The position numbers were made by a program, and so were the translations under genes. From Rosettibacter sp964572725 (GTDB lineage: Bacteria; Bacteroidota; Ignavibacteria; Ignavibacteriales; Melioribacteraceae): a stretch of DNA of 64,000 nt. The notes under the pieces were generated by a model, which saw nothing but the letters and a program-made list of their open reading frames with translations, was not told the DNA's origin and did no database searches. Shown piece after piece: positions 35,821 to 43,934 of the stretch; the stretch's first letter is position 1, and each line of letters begins with the position of its first letter. The stretch is from assembly GCA_964572725.1 (NCBI GenBank), contig CAZNFW010000013.1, positions 1 through 64,000 of the forward strand, read 5' to 3'.

Positions 35821-36066
35821 TTCTTACCTTAATTAATGCTACTTAAAAATAAACATAATATGATTTATATTAAAATTAATTTCTGGAATTAACTGCTGCA
35901 ATTTTTATGATCAGAAATTTACAGCTGTAAAAAATATAATAGTAACAAAGACTTGAATTTACGACCAAACCACATTTTGAATTTCTACATATCATTTTCT
36001 TAATGCACTCATACAGTTAATTCATCTCAAAATCTAAATGATGTTTTAATTAGAATTCGTATTTGT

Positions 36067-36074
36067 TATCTTTG
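36067..36074 (+). promoter_or_regulatory. Predicted -7 promoter element of proS
   Basis: TATCTTTG on the plus strand, about 29 bases before the proS ATG. The -33 region reads TTTT rather than TTTG. Confidence 0.45.
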
Positions 36075-36102
36075 TAACTAAATTTTTAAAAAAGAGCAAA
36101 AA

Positions 36103-37794
36103 ATGAAATTAAGTAAATCATTTGTTCCAACATTAAAAGAAATACCAGCAGAAGCTGTAATTCCAAGTCACATTTTAATGATTCGAGCAGGATTAGTGCG
36201 GCAGCTATCGGCAGGAATTTATACATGGCTTCCGCTTGGTTACAAAGTAATTCGAAAAATTATGGATATAATTCGAGAAGAAATGAATGCTATTGGCGGA
36301 CAGGAATTTCATTATCCCGCACTCAATCCAAGAGAAATATGGGAACAAACAGGAAGAGTTGAAGCATTTGGTGATATAATGTTTCATGTAAAAAATCGTG
36401 ATTATGTGTTAGCTCCAACCCACGAGGAAATTGTTGCATGGCATGCAAAAGGTGCAATTACATCATACAAAGATTTACCACAAATCTGGTATCAGATACA
36501 AACAAAATTCAGAAATGAACCACGGCCAAGAAGTGGAGTAATTAGAGGCCGTCAATTTATAATGAAAGATTCTTACTCTCTGGATAAATCTTTTAAAGAT
36601 TTAGATAAATCGTATGAAATGCACGATAAAGCTTACAGAAAAATTTTTGACAGATGCGGATTAAAATATTTTGTAGTTGGAGCATCAAGCGGTGCAATGG
36701 GCGGAAGTAAATCAGAAGAATTCATGGTTAAAAGTGATGCCGGAGAAGATACTGTAGCATATTGCGAAAAATGCGGTTATGCAGCTAACGTTGAAGTGGC
36801 ACAATCAATTGCTGAACCAGCAATTCGTTCCAACACGAGCAAAGAAATTTATGAAATCCATACCCCCAATGTTAAGTCAATTGATGAACTTTGCTCATTT
36901 CTCAATATTGATGAACATGAAACTGCTAAATCGAGAATTTATATACACAATGGCAATCCTGTATTGGTTCTTATGCTTGGAAACGACGAAGTGAATGAAA
37001 CAAAACTTCAAGCTGTACTTGGAGGGAATGTTCGTCCGGCTCACCCTGATGAACTTAAAGAAATTTCAGGTGCAGATGCCGGCTCTATTGGTCCAATTGG
37101 ATTTAAACACAGAATAATTGCAGATAATTTATTGAAAGATGCAAATAATCTTTACAGCGGCGCAAATAAAAATGATTATCACATAGGCGGTATTGATTTA
37201 GTGCGTGATGTACCAAATATCGAATACTATGATTTAAGAATTGTTGAAAATGGTGAAAAATGCATCAGATGTAATTCATCACTTCAGGTTTTCAAAGCAA
37301 TTGAACTTGGACATATTTTCAAATTAGGCACAAAATATTCTGAAGCACTTGGTGTTAATTATCTTGACGAAAATGGGAAAGAACATCCAGTCGTAATGGG
37401 AAGTTATGGGATTGGAGTTGAAAGAATTCTTGCATGCTTCTTAGAACAAAATTATGATGAAAAAGGAATTATCTGGAAAAAACCTTTAGCTCCATTCGAT
37501 GTTCATCTAATCGGCCTTAATATGAAAAATTCAGAGATTAAAGATACATGCGATAAATTGTATGATGAACTGCAAACTTCAGGTTTTGAAGTAATTTATG
37601 ATGACAGATATGATGTGAGTGCTGGATTTAAATTCAATGATGCAGATTTGCTTGGAATGCCGCTGCAAATAATTGTCGGCGAAAAAAATTTGAAAAACGG
37701 AAATGTTGAAATAAAAATTAGAAAATCGGGCGAGAAATTAACTGTTCCAACAACTGAATTAAAAGAAAAGATTAAAAATTTATTAGACCAATAA
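36103..37794 (+). CDS. proS: Prolyl-tRNA synthetase, bacterial type
   Basis: Class II enzyme charging tRNA-Pro, 563 residues. The N-terminal catalytic part contains 'RAGLVRQLSAGIYTWLPLGY', 'YPALNPREIWEQTGR' and motif 2 'TKFRNEPRPRSGVIRGRQF'. Residues about 225-390 form the editing insertion typical of the bacterial type ('MVKSDAGEDTVAYCEKCGY' at its edge). The C-terminal anticodon-binding domain starts near residue 465 ('APFDVHLIGLNMKN'). The start ATG follows a purine-rich AAAAGAGC. Misacylation of tRNA-Pro with cysteine is corrected in trans by YbaK, also encoded here. Confidence 0.97.
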   Translation: MKLSKSFVPTLKEIPAEAVIPSHILMIRAGLVRQLSAGIYTWLPLGYKVIRKIMDIIREEMNAIGGQEFHYPALNPREIWEQTGRVEAFGDIMFHVKNRDYVLAPTHEEIVAWHAKGAITSYKDLPQIWYQIQTKFRNEPRPRSGVIRGRQFIMKDSYSLDKSFKDLDKSYEMHDKAYRKIFDRCGLKYFVVGASSGAMGGSKSEEFMVKSDAGEDTVAYCEKCGYAANVEVAQSIAEPAIRSNTSKEIYEIHTPNVKSIDELCSFLNIDEHETAKSRIYIHNGNPVLVLMLGNDEVNETKLQAVLGGNVRPAHPDELKEISGADAGSIGPIGFKHRIIADNLLKDANNLYSGANKNDYHIGGIDLVRDVPNIEYYDLRIVENGEKCIRCNSSLQVFKAIELGHIFKLGTKYSEALGVNYLDENGKEHPVVMGSYGIGVERILACFLEQNYDEKGIIWKKPLAPFDVHLIGLNMKNSEIKDTCDKLYDELQTSGFEVIYDDRYDVSAGFKFNDADLLGMPLQIIVGEKNLKNGNVEIKIRKSGEKLTVPTTELKEKIKNLLDQ

Positions 37795-37876
37795 ACAAAG
37801 TTGATAAAATAAAATTATGATAACTCAGATTAAGTAATAACTGCGTGCAAATCTGAGCAATCAATTTTCTATTTTT

Positions 37877-38560
37877 ATGAAATCCAGATTATATATCGTC
37901 TCAACACCAATCGGGAACATTGAAGATATTACACTTCGTGCATTAAAAGTATTGAATGAAGTTGATTTTATCATCTGCGAAGAATTCAAAGAAGCTGCCA
38001 GATTACTCTCACATTATAAAATTAAAAAAGAACTTTTCTCACTTAACGAGCATAATGAAAAAGAAGCTTCAATTGAATTGTTACAAAAAATTAAAGAAGG
38101 AAAAAATGCTGCATTAATTTCTGATTGCGGCACACCGCTTTTTTCTGATCCCGGTTATCTTCTTGTTCAACTTTGTATCGAATCAAATATTGAAATTGTT
38201 CCTATTCCAGGTGCTAATTCACTGCTTGCGGCTCTTGTTGGTTCAGGTTTTAAATTAGATAAATTTTTTTATGCAGGATGGATATCTCCCAAAAAAGATT
38301 TACGGAAAAAAGAATTACATCAATTAAAATCAATCAAAGAATTAATAATATTAATGGAAACTCCTTACAGATTAAAATCAATCTTAACAGACATTACAAA
38401 AGTATTTGGAGAGAATACACATATTGTTTTAGCATTCGATTTGACTATGCCTTCAGAAAAATTTTTTAGAGGTAAAATTGGAGAAATTCAAAAAGCTGTT
38501 GAAAAAGAAAATCTAAAAGGTGAATTTGTAATAATAATTGATAACAGGTTAAAAAATTAA
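37877..38560 (+). CDS. rsmI: 16S rRNA (cytidine(1402)-2'-O)-methyltransferase
   Basis: SAM-dependent tetrapyrrole-methylase-fold enzyme that modifies C1402 in the decoding centre. 'RLYIVSTPIGNIEDITLRAL' at the N terminus, 'ALISDCGTPLFSDPGYLLV' and 'VPIPGANSLLAALVGSGF' are diagnostic. At 227 residues it lacks the C-terminal extension of the E. coli protein, as is common outside proteobacteria. It follows proS by 82 bases; an 8-base hairpin lies in that spacer. Confidence 0.95.
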   Translation: MKSRLYIVSTPIGNIEDITLRALKVLNEVDFIICEEFKEAARLLSHYKIKKELFSLNEHNEKEASIELLQKIKEGKNAALISDCGTPLFSDPGYLLVQLCIESNIEIVPIPGANSLLAALVGSGFKLDKFFYAGWISPKKDLRKKELHQLKSIKELIILMETPYRLKSILTDITKVFGENTHIVLAFDLTMPSEKFFRGKIGEIQKAVEKENLKGEFVIIIDNRLKN

Positions 38561-38659
38561 CCTCAGCTTGAATGAAATTCATTTTTTTGATAAGATTGCA
38601 TAGAAACAATTGAACCTTTCTCAAAAATTTTTAGTTAATCAGAAAAAAAGGAATAAGAT

Positions 38660-39205
38660 ATGTTAATGATAGAAGATGTTGATTTGACACCCAATCCTCA
38701 GGCTCTAAAATTTATTCTTAATGAAAAACTACTTTACAAAGAAGCAAGAAATTTTAAAAGCAAAGAAGAAGCACAAAACGATCCGCTTGCAAAAGGCATT
38801 TTCGAAATTCCAGGTGTAGTTTCTGTTTTTTATATGGATAAGTTCATTACAATTGAAAAAGAACCAACTGTTCAATGGGGACAAATTCAGCGTCCTTTTG
38901 TAGAATTCATCAAAAAGTTCGACAAATCTTTAATACCTCCTGAAAAAGAAAGTTTTCAGATAAGCTCGGAAGAACAAACAGAACTATTAAAAAGAATAAA
39001 CGAAGTAATTGATACTCGTGTTCGCCCGGCACTTGCAGGTGACGGCGGAGGTCTCGAAATAAGAGGATTGGAAGGCTTTACATTAAAAATCAGATATCAG
39101 GGTGCATGCGGTAGTTGTCCAAGCTCTATTCGGGGAACCCTTCTTGCTATAGAAAATTTATTGAAAAGAGAAGTAAATCCTGCAATAGAAGTTGTATCGG
39201 ATTAA
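38660..39205 (+). CDS. Nfu-type iron-sulfur cluster carrier (NifU C-terminal domain)
   Basis: Protein of 181 residues with two domains. The N-terminal Nfu_N domain (about 1-90, 'TPNPQALKFILNEKLL') resembles mitochondrial NFU1. The C-terminal NifU domain (about 105-180) has the cluster-binding CGSC in 'YQGACGSCPSSIRGTLL'. It delivers Fe-S clusters to apoproteins. The RBS AAAGGAAT precedes the ATG; the second Met two codons later is a less likely start. A terminator follows, so it ends the proS-rsmI-nfu series. Confidence 0.93.
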   Translation: MLMIEDVDLTPNPQALKFILNEKLLYKEARNFKSKEEAQNDPLAKGIFEIPGVVSVFYMDKFITIEKEPTVQWGQIQRPFVEFIKKFDKSLIPPEKESFQISSEEQTELLKRINEVIDTRVRPALAGDGGGLEIRGLEGFTLKIRYQGACGSCPSSIRGTLLAIENLLKREVNPAIEVVSD

Positions 39206-39209
39206 CAAT

Positions 39210-39238
39210 AAGCCGCTTCTTTTGAAAGCGGCTTTTAA
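39210..39238 (+). terminator. Intrinsic terminator of the nfu gene
   Basis: AAGCCGCTT / AAGCGGCTT stem of nine pairs with a 7-base loop, followed by TTAATTTTT, immediately after the nfu stop codon. Confidence 0.9.
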
Positions 39239-39305
39239 TTTTTAAACAATTTTGTTGTTTAGAATTGATAATCAGCTTTTAGATACAGAATAGAAAAAGA
39301 GCAAA

Positions 39306-39470
39306 TTATTTAATTTCTGTTACCTTGCTTATATCATCAAGTTTTACAAATCTTTCCTGAAATTTGTATGTGCCGTTAGGAGTCTTGATTGTTTTCACAA
39401 CTTTTACATTAACATGCGTAGATTTTGTTTTCGATTTTACTTTATCTGCAAATGATTGCTGCTTTGCCAT
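39306..39470 (-). CDS. Small basic protein of 54 residues, possibly DUF4295-like
   Basis: Reads MAKQQSFADKVKSKTKSTHV, NVKVVKTIKTPNGTYKFQER and FVKLDDISKVTEIK. Eleven lysines make it strongly basic, like a small nucleic-acid- or ribosome-associated protein. The 'VVKTIKTPNGTYKFQER' segment recalls DUF4295 proteins of Bacteroidota, which are small and often near ribosomal-protein genes, but similarity is weak. The SD GGAG sits eight bases before the ATG. It is divergent from the DUF72 gene. The evidence for a real gene is the SD, the codon pattern and the charge composition. Confidence 0.7.
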   Translation of the reverse strand: MAKQQSFADKVKSKTKSTHVNVKVVKTIKTPNGTYKFQERFVKLDDISKVTEIK

Positions 39471-39563
39471 TTATAAACTCCAATTTTTGGGTGCAAAATC
39501 TAAAAAAAATTTTACATATAAAAAAATTTTCTGATTCTAATGTTACTTTTTACAACTTTAATT

Positions 39564-40337
39564 ATGAAAGAAAATGATAAAAAAATAATTTCAGGATGCT
39601 GCGGTTTTCCAGTATCTCATAAAAAATATTTTAATACTTTTGAATGCATAGAAATTAATATTACATTTTATCAAATTCCTGAAATTAACATTGCTGAAAA
39701 GTGGAAACAGGAAGCTCAATCAATCAACAAAAATTTTGAATTTATTATAAAAGCATGGCAGTTAATTACACATCCGCCATCAAGTTTTACATATAGAAGA
39801 TTGAAGGAAAAAATTTCTGAAAACAGAAAAAAACATTATGGATATTTTAAGCCGACAGACGAAGTGTTCAAAGCATGGGAACGAACACAGGAATTTGCCA
39901 AAAAATTAAACTGCACAAAAATATTATTTCAAACACCTGCATCATTTAAGCCGGATGAATCGAACAAAAAAAATATTATCAATTTTTTTAATTTGATTAA
40001 AAACAGCCATAAAAATTTTCAATTCATCTGGGAAGTTAGAGGCAGCTGGAGTTCAAAAGAAATCAAAGAAATTTGCAGTGAATTAAAATTCATTCATTGT
40101 GTTGATCCTCTTGCACCTGTTTTAAATAAATCTTCATACGGAAATTTTAATTACTTCAGAATTCATGGCAGTTATGATGGAAAAAGAATTAATTATAATC
40201 ATAAAATAAGTTCTGAAGAACTAGAAAAAATATATACTTCGTGCAGCAAAAAAATAAATTATGTAATGTTCAATAATGCTTATATGTTTGAAGATGCTGT
40301 TGAATTTCAGAAGAAATTTATAATTCAAAATCATTAA
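39564..40337 (+). CDS. DUF72 family protein (YecE-like)
   Basis: Predicted TIM-barrel protein of 257 residues. 'IISGCCGFPVSHKKYFNTFECIEINITFYQ' is described here by its parts: the opening 'GCCGFP' and the 'EINITFYQIP' segment typical of DUF72. 'KILFQTPASFKPDE', 'FQFIWEVRGSW' and 'YFRIHGSYDGK' are the other conserved blocks. The function of the family is unknown. I prefer the ATG at 39564; an ATG at 39540 would add eight hydrophobic residues not expected in this family. No SD is visible for either. Confidence 0.85.
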   Translation: MKENDKKIISGCCGFPVSHKKYFNTFECIEINITFYQIPEINIAEKWKQEAQSINKNFEFIIKAWQLITHPPSSFTYRRLKEKISENRKKHYGYFKPTDEVFKAWERTQEFAKKLNCTKILFQTPASFKPDESNKKNIINFFNLIKNSHKNFQFIWEVRGSWSSKEIKEICSELKFIHCVDPLAPVLNKSSYGNFNYFRIHGSYDGKRINYNHKISSEELEKIYTSCSKKINYVMFNNAYMFEDAVEFQKKFIIQNH

Positions 40338-40522
40338 TCGTAAAAATTACTTAAGCCGTTTGAGCAATAACTTCTAACTTCATCACAAAAGTATTGCAAA
40401 TTCCTCGGGAAAAAGTTCATCTGAATATTTAATTTTTCAGAATCTTTTAATGCTTCAAAAAAATTTCGAACTTTCACTTTGCGAGTTAAGTCTATGGTAA
40501 TCAGCACGTAAGTACTGCTGCT

Positions 40523-41182
40523 TTATCTAATAATAGTTGTTTCAAGAGTTCCGATATTTTCAATCTCTGCAAAAATTTTATCTCCTGGAACTACTCTTCC
40601 TACTCCTTCAGGAGTGCCTGTAAAAATTAAATCTCCTTTTTCGAGTGTCATTTTCTCAGAAACATATTTCACAATTTTCGAAGGAGAAAAAAGCATATTG
40701 TTCAGCGAAGAATTTTGTCTTATTGTTCCATTAACAGAGAGTGAGATTTTTTCGTCACCTCTGAGTTTATAATCTTTTTTTAGAACAAAAGTTGAAAGAA
40801 CTGCAGCAGTATCAAAGCTTTTAGAAAGTGTCCAAGGGTCACCTTTTTTCATAAATTCAAATTGCAAATCGCGTAAAGTCATATCCAGTCCAACAGCATA
40901 CCCGTAAATTGCTTCCTCAGCTTTTTCATCATTAGCATTTTTTACTGTGTCCCCAATATAAAGAACAAGTTCAACTTCATGATGCATATTGTTGGAATAT
41001 TCAGGATGTATAACTGATTCTCCAGAATAAATAACATTTGAAGCTGCTTTCAAAAAAATTACAGGGAACTCAGGAACCTCGTTGCCTAATTCTTTAGCAT
41101 GTGCAGCATAGTTTCTGCCAATACATACTATTTTGCCGATAGGAACTTCTTCACTATTATTTCTGAATTTTATATATCTCAT
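40523..41182 (-). CDS. Fumarylacetoacetate hydrolase-family protein (acylpyruvase-like)
   Basis: Protein of 219 residues with the FAH fold. 'KIVCIGRNYAAHAKEL' and 'FLKAASNVIYSGE' at the N terminus, the metal-binding glutamates in 'HHEVELVLYIG', 'DMTLRDLQFEFMKKGDPW' and 'TGTPEGVGRV' near the C terminus are characteristic. Relatives act as acylpyruvate hydrolases or oxaloacetate decarboxylases. No catabolic operon accompanies it, so a housekeeping FAHD1-like role is the simplest guess. Confidence 0.9.
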   Translation of the reverse strand: MRYIKFRNNSEEVPIGKIVCIGRNYAAHAKELGNEVPEFPVIFLKAASNVIYSGESVIHPEYSNNMHHEVELVLYIGDTVKNANDEKAEEAIYGYAVGLDMTLRDLQFEFMKKGDPWTLSKSFDTAAVLSTFVLKKDYKLRGDEKISLSVNGTIRQNSSLNNMLFSPSKIVKYVSEKMTLEKGDLIFTGTPEGVGRVVPGDKIFAEIENIGTLETTIIR

Positions 41183-41242
41183 AGAAATTTTATTTGTTAG
41201 TTCTAAAATAAAAGTGTTTATTTAGTATTGTGTGATTTAATA

Positions 41243-43519
41243 CTATTTCATCAAAATCATCTTTTTGGTTTGAACAAAATTTCCCGCAACAATTTTATAG
41301 AAATAAACTCCGCTCGAAACCAGATTCCCAGAATTATCCCTGCCGTCCCATGCGATGTTATATTTTCCTGCAGGTTTTATTTCATCTATTAATGTTCTGA
41401 TTTCTCTTCCAAGCGCATCATAAATTTTTATTTGAACATTTGTCATTTCAGGAATTTGATAAGAAATGACTGTCGATGGGTTAAATGGATTGGGATAATT
41501 TTGCTCGAGTGCATACGAAGACGGCAACAGTTCTATTGCTTCTTTATTATTAGATATAATATAACTTACATATGCACGAATGAGATAAAGTGATATTGTT
41601 GTACCATCACTAATATAAAACCAACCTGGTTCTTTTCCTTCAGATGGATTATTTAAATAAGTATAACTATGATATGGACTGCTACCAGCTATATTTGTAT
41701 GCATAACTCTATTTGTAGGAGAACTTGAATTCTCATAAACACCATCAATAACAAAAGCCACAGCAAAATTTGAGCCTGCATCAATGTTGTATTGTCTTAA
41801 ATCAACTGTAACCCAATTTGGATAAGGCTGTGCATAAGGATAAGTAGCATTAGGATATAAAACATCCGGCACTGTTTTACCCTGAACAGTAAGCGATATT
41901 AACTTTTTTGATAAAACTTTATTTGTAGATGTCCATATTCCACCTTGAATTGGAACCATATTTCTTAAAGCAACACGAATAGAATCAAGTCTCGTTCCTT
42001 GAATTCCATCAAAAACTACAGCAACTGTATCTCCGACGCTTAATCTATATACACCAACTGGTTCAGTATTATCATAAGCAATTTCGATAGGTCTGTTTTC
42101 AAAAATTCCATCAGCAGAATAAGAAAAATTAAATGGACCTGTTTTAGTTTCACTTTGCTCAACTAAATAAACTGCAAATGTAATTTCATTGTAAGCTGTT
42201 CCAAAATCAGAGAAGGAATAATCAGTGCTTGTCGAAATATCTTCTACTGCTGCAAAATTATTGCCCAACTTAATTGCTTTTATCTTAATATTATTTCCAA
42301 GATTATTAAACATAATATTCAAATTTTTTCCATTATTAAAAGTTATATACTGAACTCCATATTTATAAACACTTTTAGTTGCAGTAATATTTGGATTTGG
42401 ATGTAAAATTGATTTCATTTTAGGTAAACTAGGATAGCTGTAACCCCATCTTGGGTCTACATTTTTATTATTAAGATAATTTGCAATAAACCAATCTTCC
42501 AGAATGTCAGCAAAACTTCTGGTAATACCTAATTTTTGTAATGTGTAAATCAGTCCGTTTGCACCTTTAATTTTATTTTCTAAGAACTTCTTAAATAATT
42601 GTACACCAAATTGTTCTTTTAAGTAAAGAGCAAACCTTGCTGCACGTGAATAATCATTTAATACTGCAGTTGCATCATCTCTCCGAAAGTCAAGTAAATA
42701 ATGATTTGATTCATTGGCGTAATAACTTTGAGAATACAAAGGATAACCATTAATTACTTCTGCAACGAGTGACCATCCTTCATCAAAAAATGATTCCTCA
42801 TCTTTAATATAGTTCCAATGAATCATATGTTGAAATTCGTGAGCGGTAGTGCTCATTGCAGTTTCTAAATCATCTGCTGAATTTAAGTTGTTCTGAACAC
42901 CATCTAAGAAATAAATTTCAGCTTTATTACTTTTAGGAAATTGTGAGGTTGTGTATTCATGGTAAGCATAAAAGTAACCTGCAATATATCCGCCGCTGCC
43001 AGAATAACCGTCTTTAATATCAAGAATCAGAATTATGATTTTGGGGTCTCCGTCAAAATCAGGTGGATTTCCAAATGTTTCAATATTTGTTTGATAAATT
43101 CCTTTTGAAGAATTAGCTGGTGTTTTTGATTCAAATGCTTCCAATACTTTATTAACCGAGTAATCATCAACTTTTTCGCCATCCCACAATTTATCTTCTA
43201 CAAAAATGTAACAATAATTACCAACAGCACGACAGGTTGACGGTACAAGATAAAAATCATTGGTAGTAAAATCAGATGAATACCAGGATTTTTTATCTCC
43301 CACCTTAAAATTCCATGCAGAAGTTTTTCTAAGAATATTGTCTACCTGAACAGGCTGTGATAAATCTATTCCATTAACTTCATTAAATCTTTCTAAAAAT
43401 GGTCTTGGGTCAATGGGATAACTTTTTCTGCTGTCGTCTACAATTTTTAATTCAGGAATTGTTTGAGAATATAGAACTGAAACAAAAATTATCATCCACA
43501 GAATATATAATTTTTTCAT
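41243..43519 (-). CDS. Secreted HExxH metallopeptidase with T9SS sorting domain
   Basis: Protein of 758 residues. A signal peptide ends near residue 19. The zinc motif is H227-E-F-Q-H231 with a further glutamate in 'FFDEGWS' (E247), similar to M30/hyicolysin-type peptidases. Middle regions are beta-rich. The C terminus (about 665-758) contains 'LEQNYPNPFNPSTVISY' and 'DGRDNSGNLVSSGVYFYKI' followed by 'TKKMILMK', the type A T9SS sorting domain. It is therefore exported and probably anchored at or released from the cell surface. A small lipoprotein gene lies 3 bases upstream. Confidence 0.9.
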   Translation of the reverse strand: MKKLYILWMIIFVSVLYSQTIPELKIVDDSRKSYPIDPRPFLERFNEVNGIDLSQPVQVDNILRKTSAWNFKVGDKKSWYSSDFTTNDFYLVPSTCRAVGNYCYIFVEDKLWDGEKVDDYSVNKVLEAFESKTPANSSKGIYQTNIETFGNPPDFDGDPKIIILILDIKDGYSGSGGYIAGYFYAYHEYTTSQFPKSNKAEIYFLDGVQNNLNSADDLETAMSTTAHEFQHMIHWNYIKDEESFFDEGWSLVAEVINGYPLYSQSYYANESNHYLLDFRRDDATAVLNDYSRAARFALYLKEQFGVQLFKKFLENKIKGANGLIYTLQKLGITRSFADILEDWFIANYLNNKNVDPRWGYSYPSLPKMKSILHPNPNITATKSVYKYGVQYITFNNGKNLNIMFNNLGNNIKIKAIKLGNNFAAVEDISTSTDYSFSDFGTAYNEITFAVYLVEQSETKTGPFNFSYSADGIFENRPIEIAYDNTEPVGVYRLSVGDTVAVVFDGIQGTRLDSIRVALRNMVPIQGGIWTSTNKVLSKKLISLTVQGKTVPDVLYPNATYPYAQPYPNWVTVDLRQYNIDAGSNFAVAFVIDGVYENSSSPTNRVMHTNIAGSSPYHSYTYLNNPSEGKEPGWFYISDGTTISLYLIRAYVSYIISNNKEAIELLPSSYALEQNYPNPFNPSTVISYQIPEMTNVQIKIYDALGREIRTLIDEIKPAGKYNIAWDGRDNSGNLVSSGVYFYKIVAGNFVQTKKMILMK

Positions 43520-43522
43520 CTT

Positions 43523-43858
43523 TTAATTTCCTTCTTTTTCTTTTTCAACTGAGATTGCTTTTTCAACTGTTATAACAGGGACATCCATTTCAATTTTGCT
43601 ATTCGAAAAATAAATTAAATAATAATTTCCCTGCTGTCTATATAAAAAATCTTCCATTTCTTTATTACACTTTAAGATATACACTTTATCATCGTTAGTT
43701 TTTAATGCAAGTTTAGAAAATGGTTCATTGCCAACTACAGTAATATATCCTTTAACAATATTTTCTTCAGCACCAATTTTTCTGCACCCACAGCATGAAG
43801 CAATATTTAAAATCAATAAACTGAACGGTATAATTAATAAAATGTTTTTTAAGTTCAT
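43523..43858 (-). CDS. Small predicted lipoprotein
   Basis: Protein of 111 residues with a lipoprotein signal: a hydrophobic stretch then 'NIASC' with the lipid cysteine at about 22, followed by 'CGCRKIG'. The mature part is about 90 residues of mixed beta composition, with no family I recognise. It ends 3 bases before the T9SS metallopeptidase and is surely cotranscribed, so it may assist or inhibit that enzyme, but this is only inference from position. Confidence 0.75.
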   Translation of the reverse strand: MNLKNILLIIPFSLLILNIASCCGCRKIGAEENIVKGYITVVGNEPFSKLALKTNDDKVYILKCNKEMEDFLYRQQGNYYLIYFSNSKIEMDVPVITVEKAISVEKEKEGN

Positions 43859-43934
43859 TTTTTATTCCCCTGATGTTGAAAACAATAATTTTTTGAACAT
43901 AATTCAATTCGTAAATTTAATGTTTTGTCTAAAA

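Noticed and set aside
38572..38591. Possible terminator after rsmI (AATGAAATTCATT then Ts)
   Set aside because: The stem is only four or five A/T-rich pairs, too weak to support.
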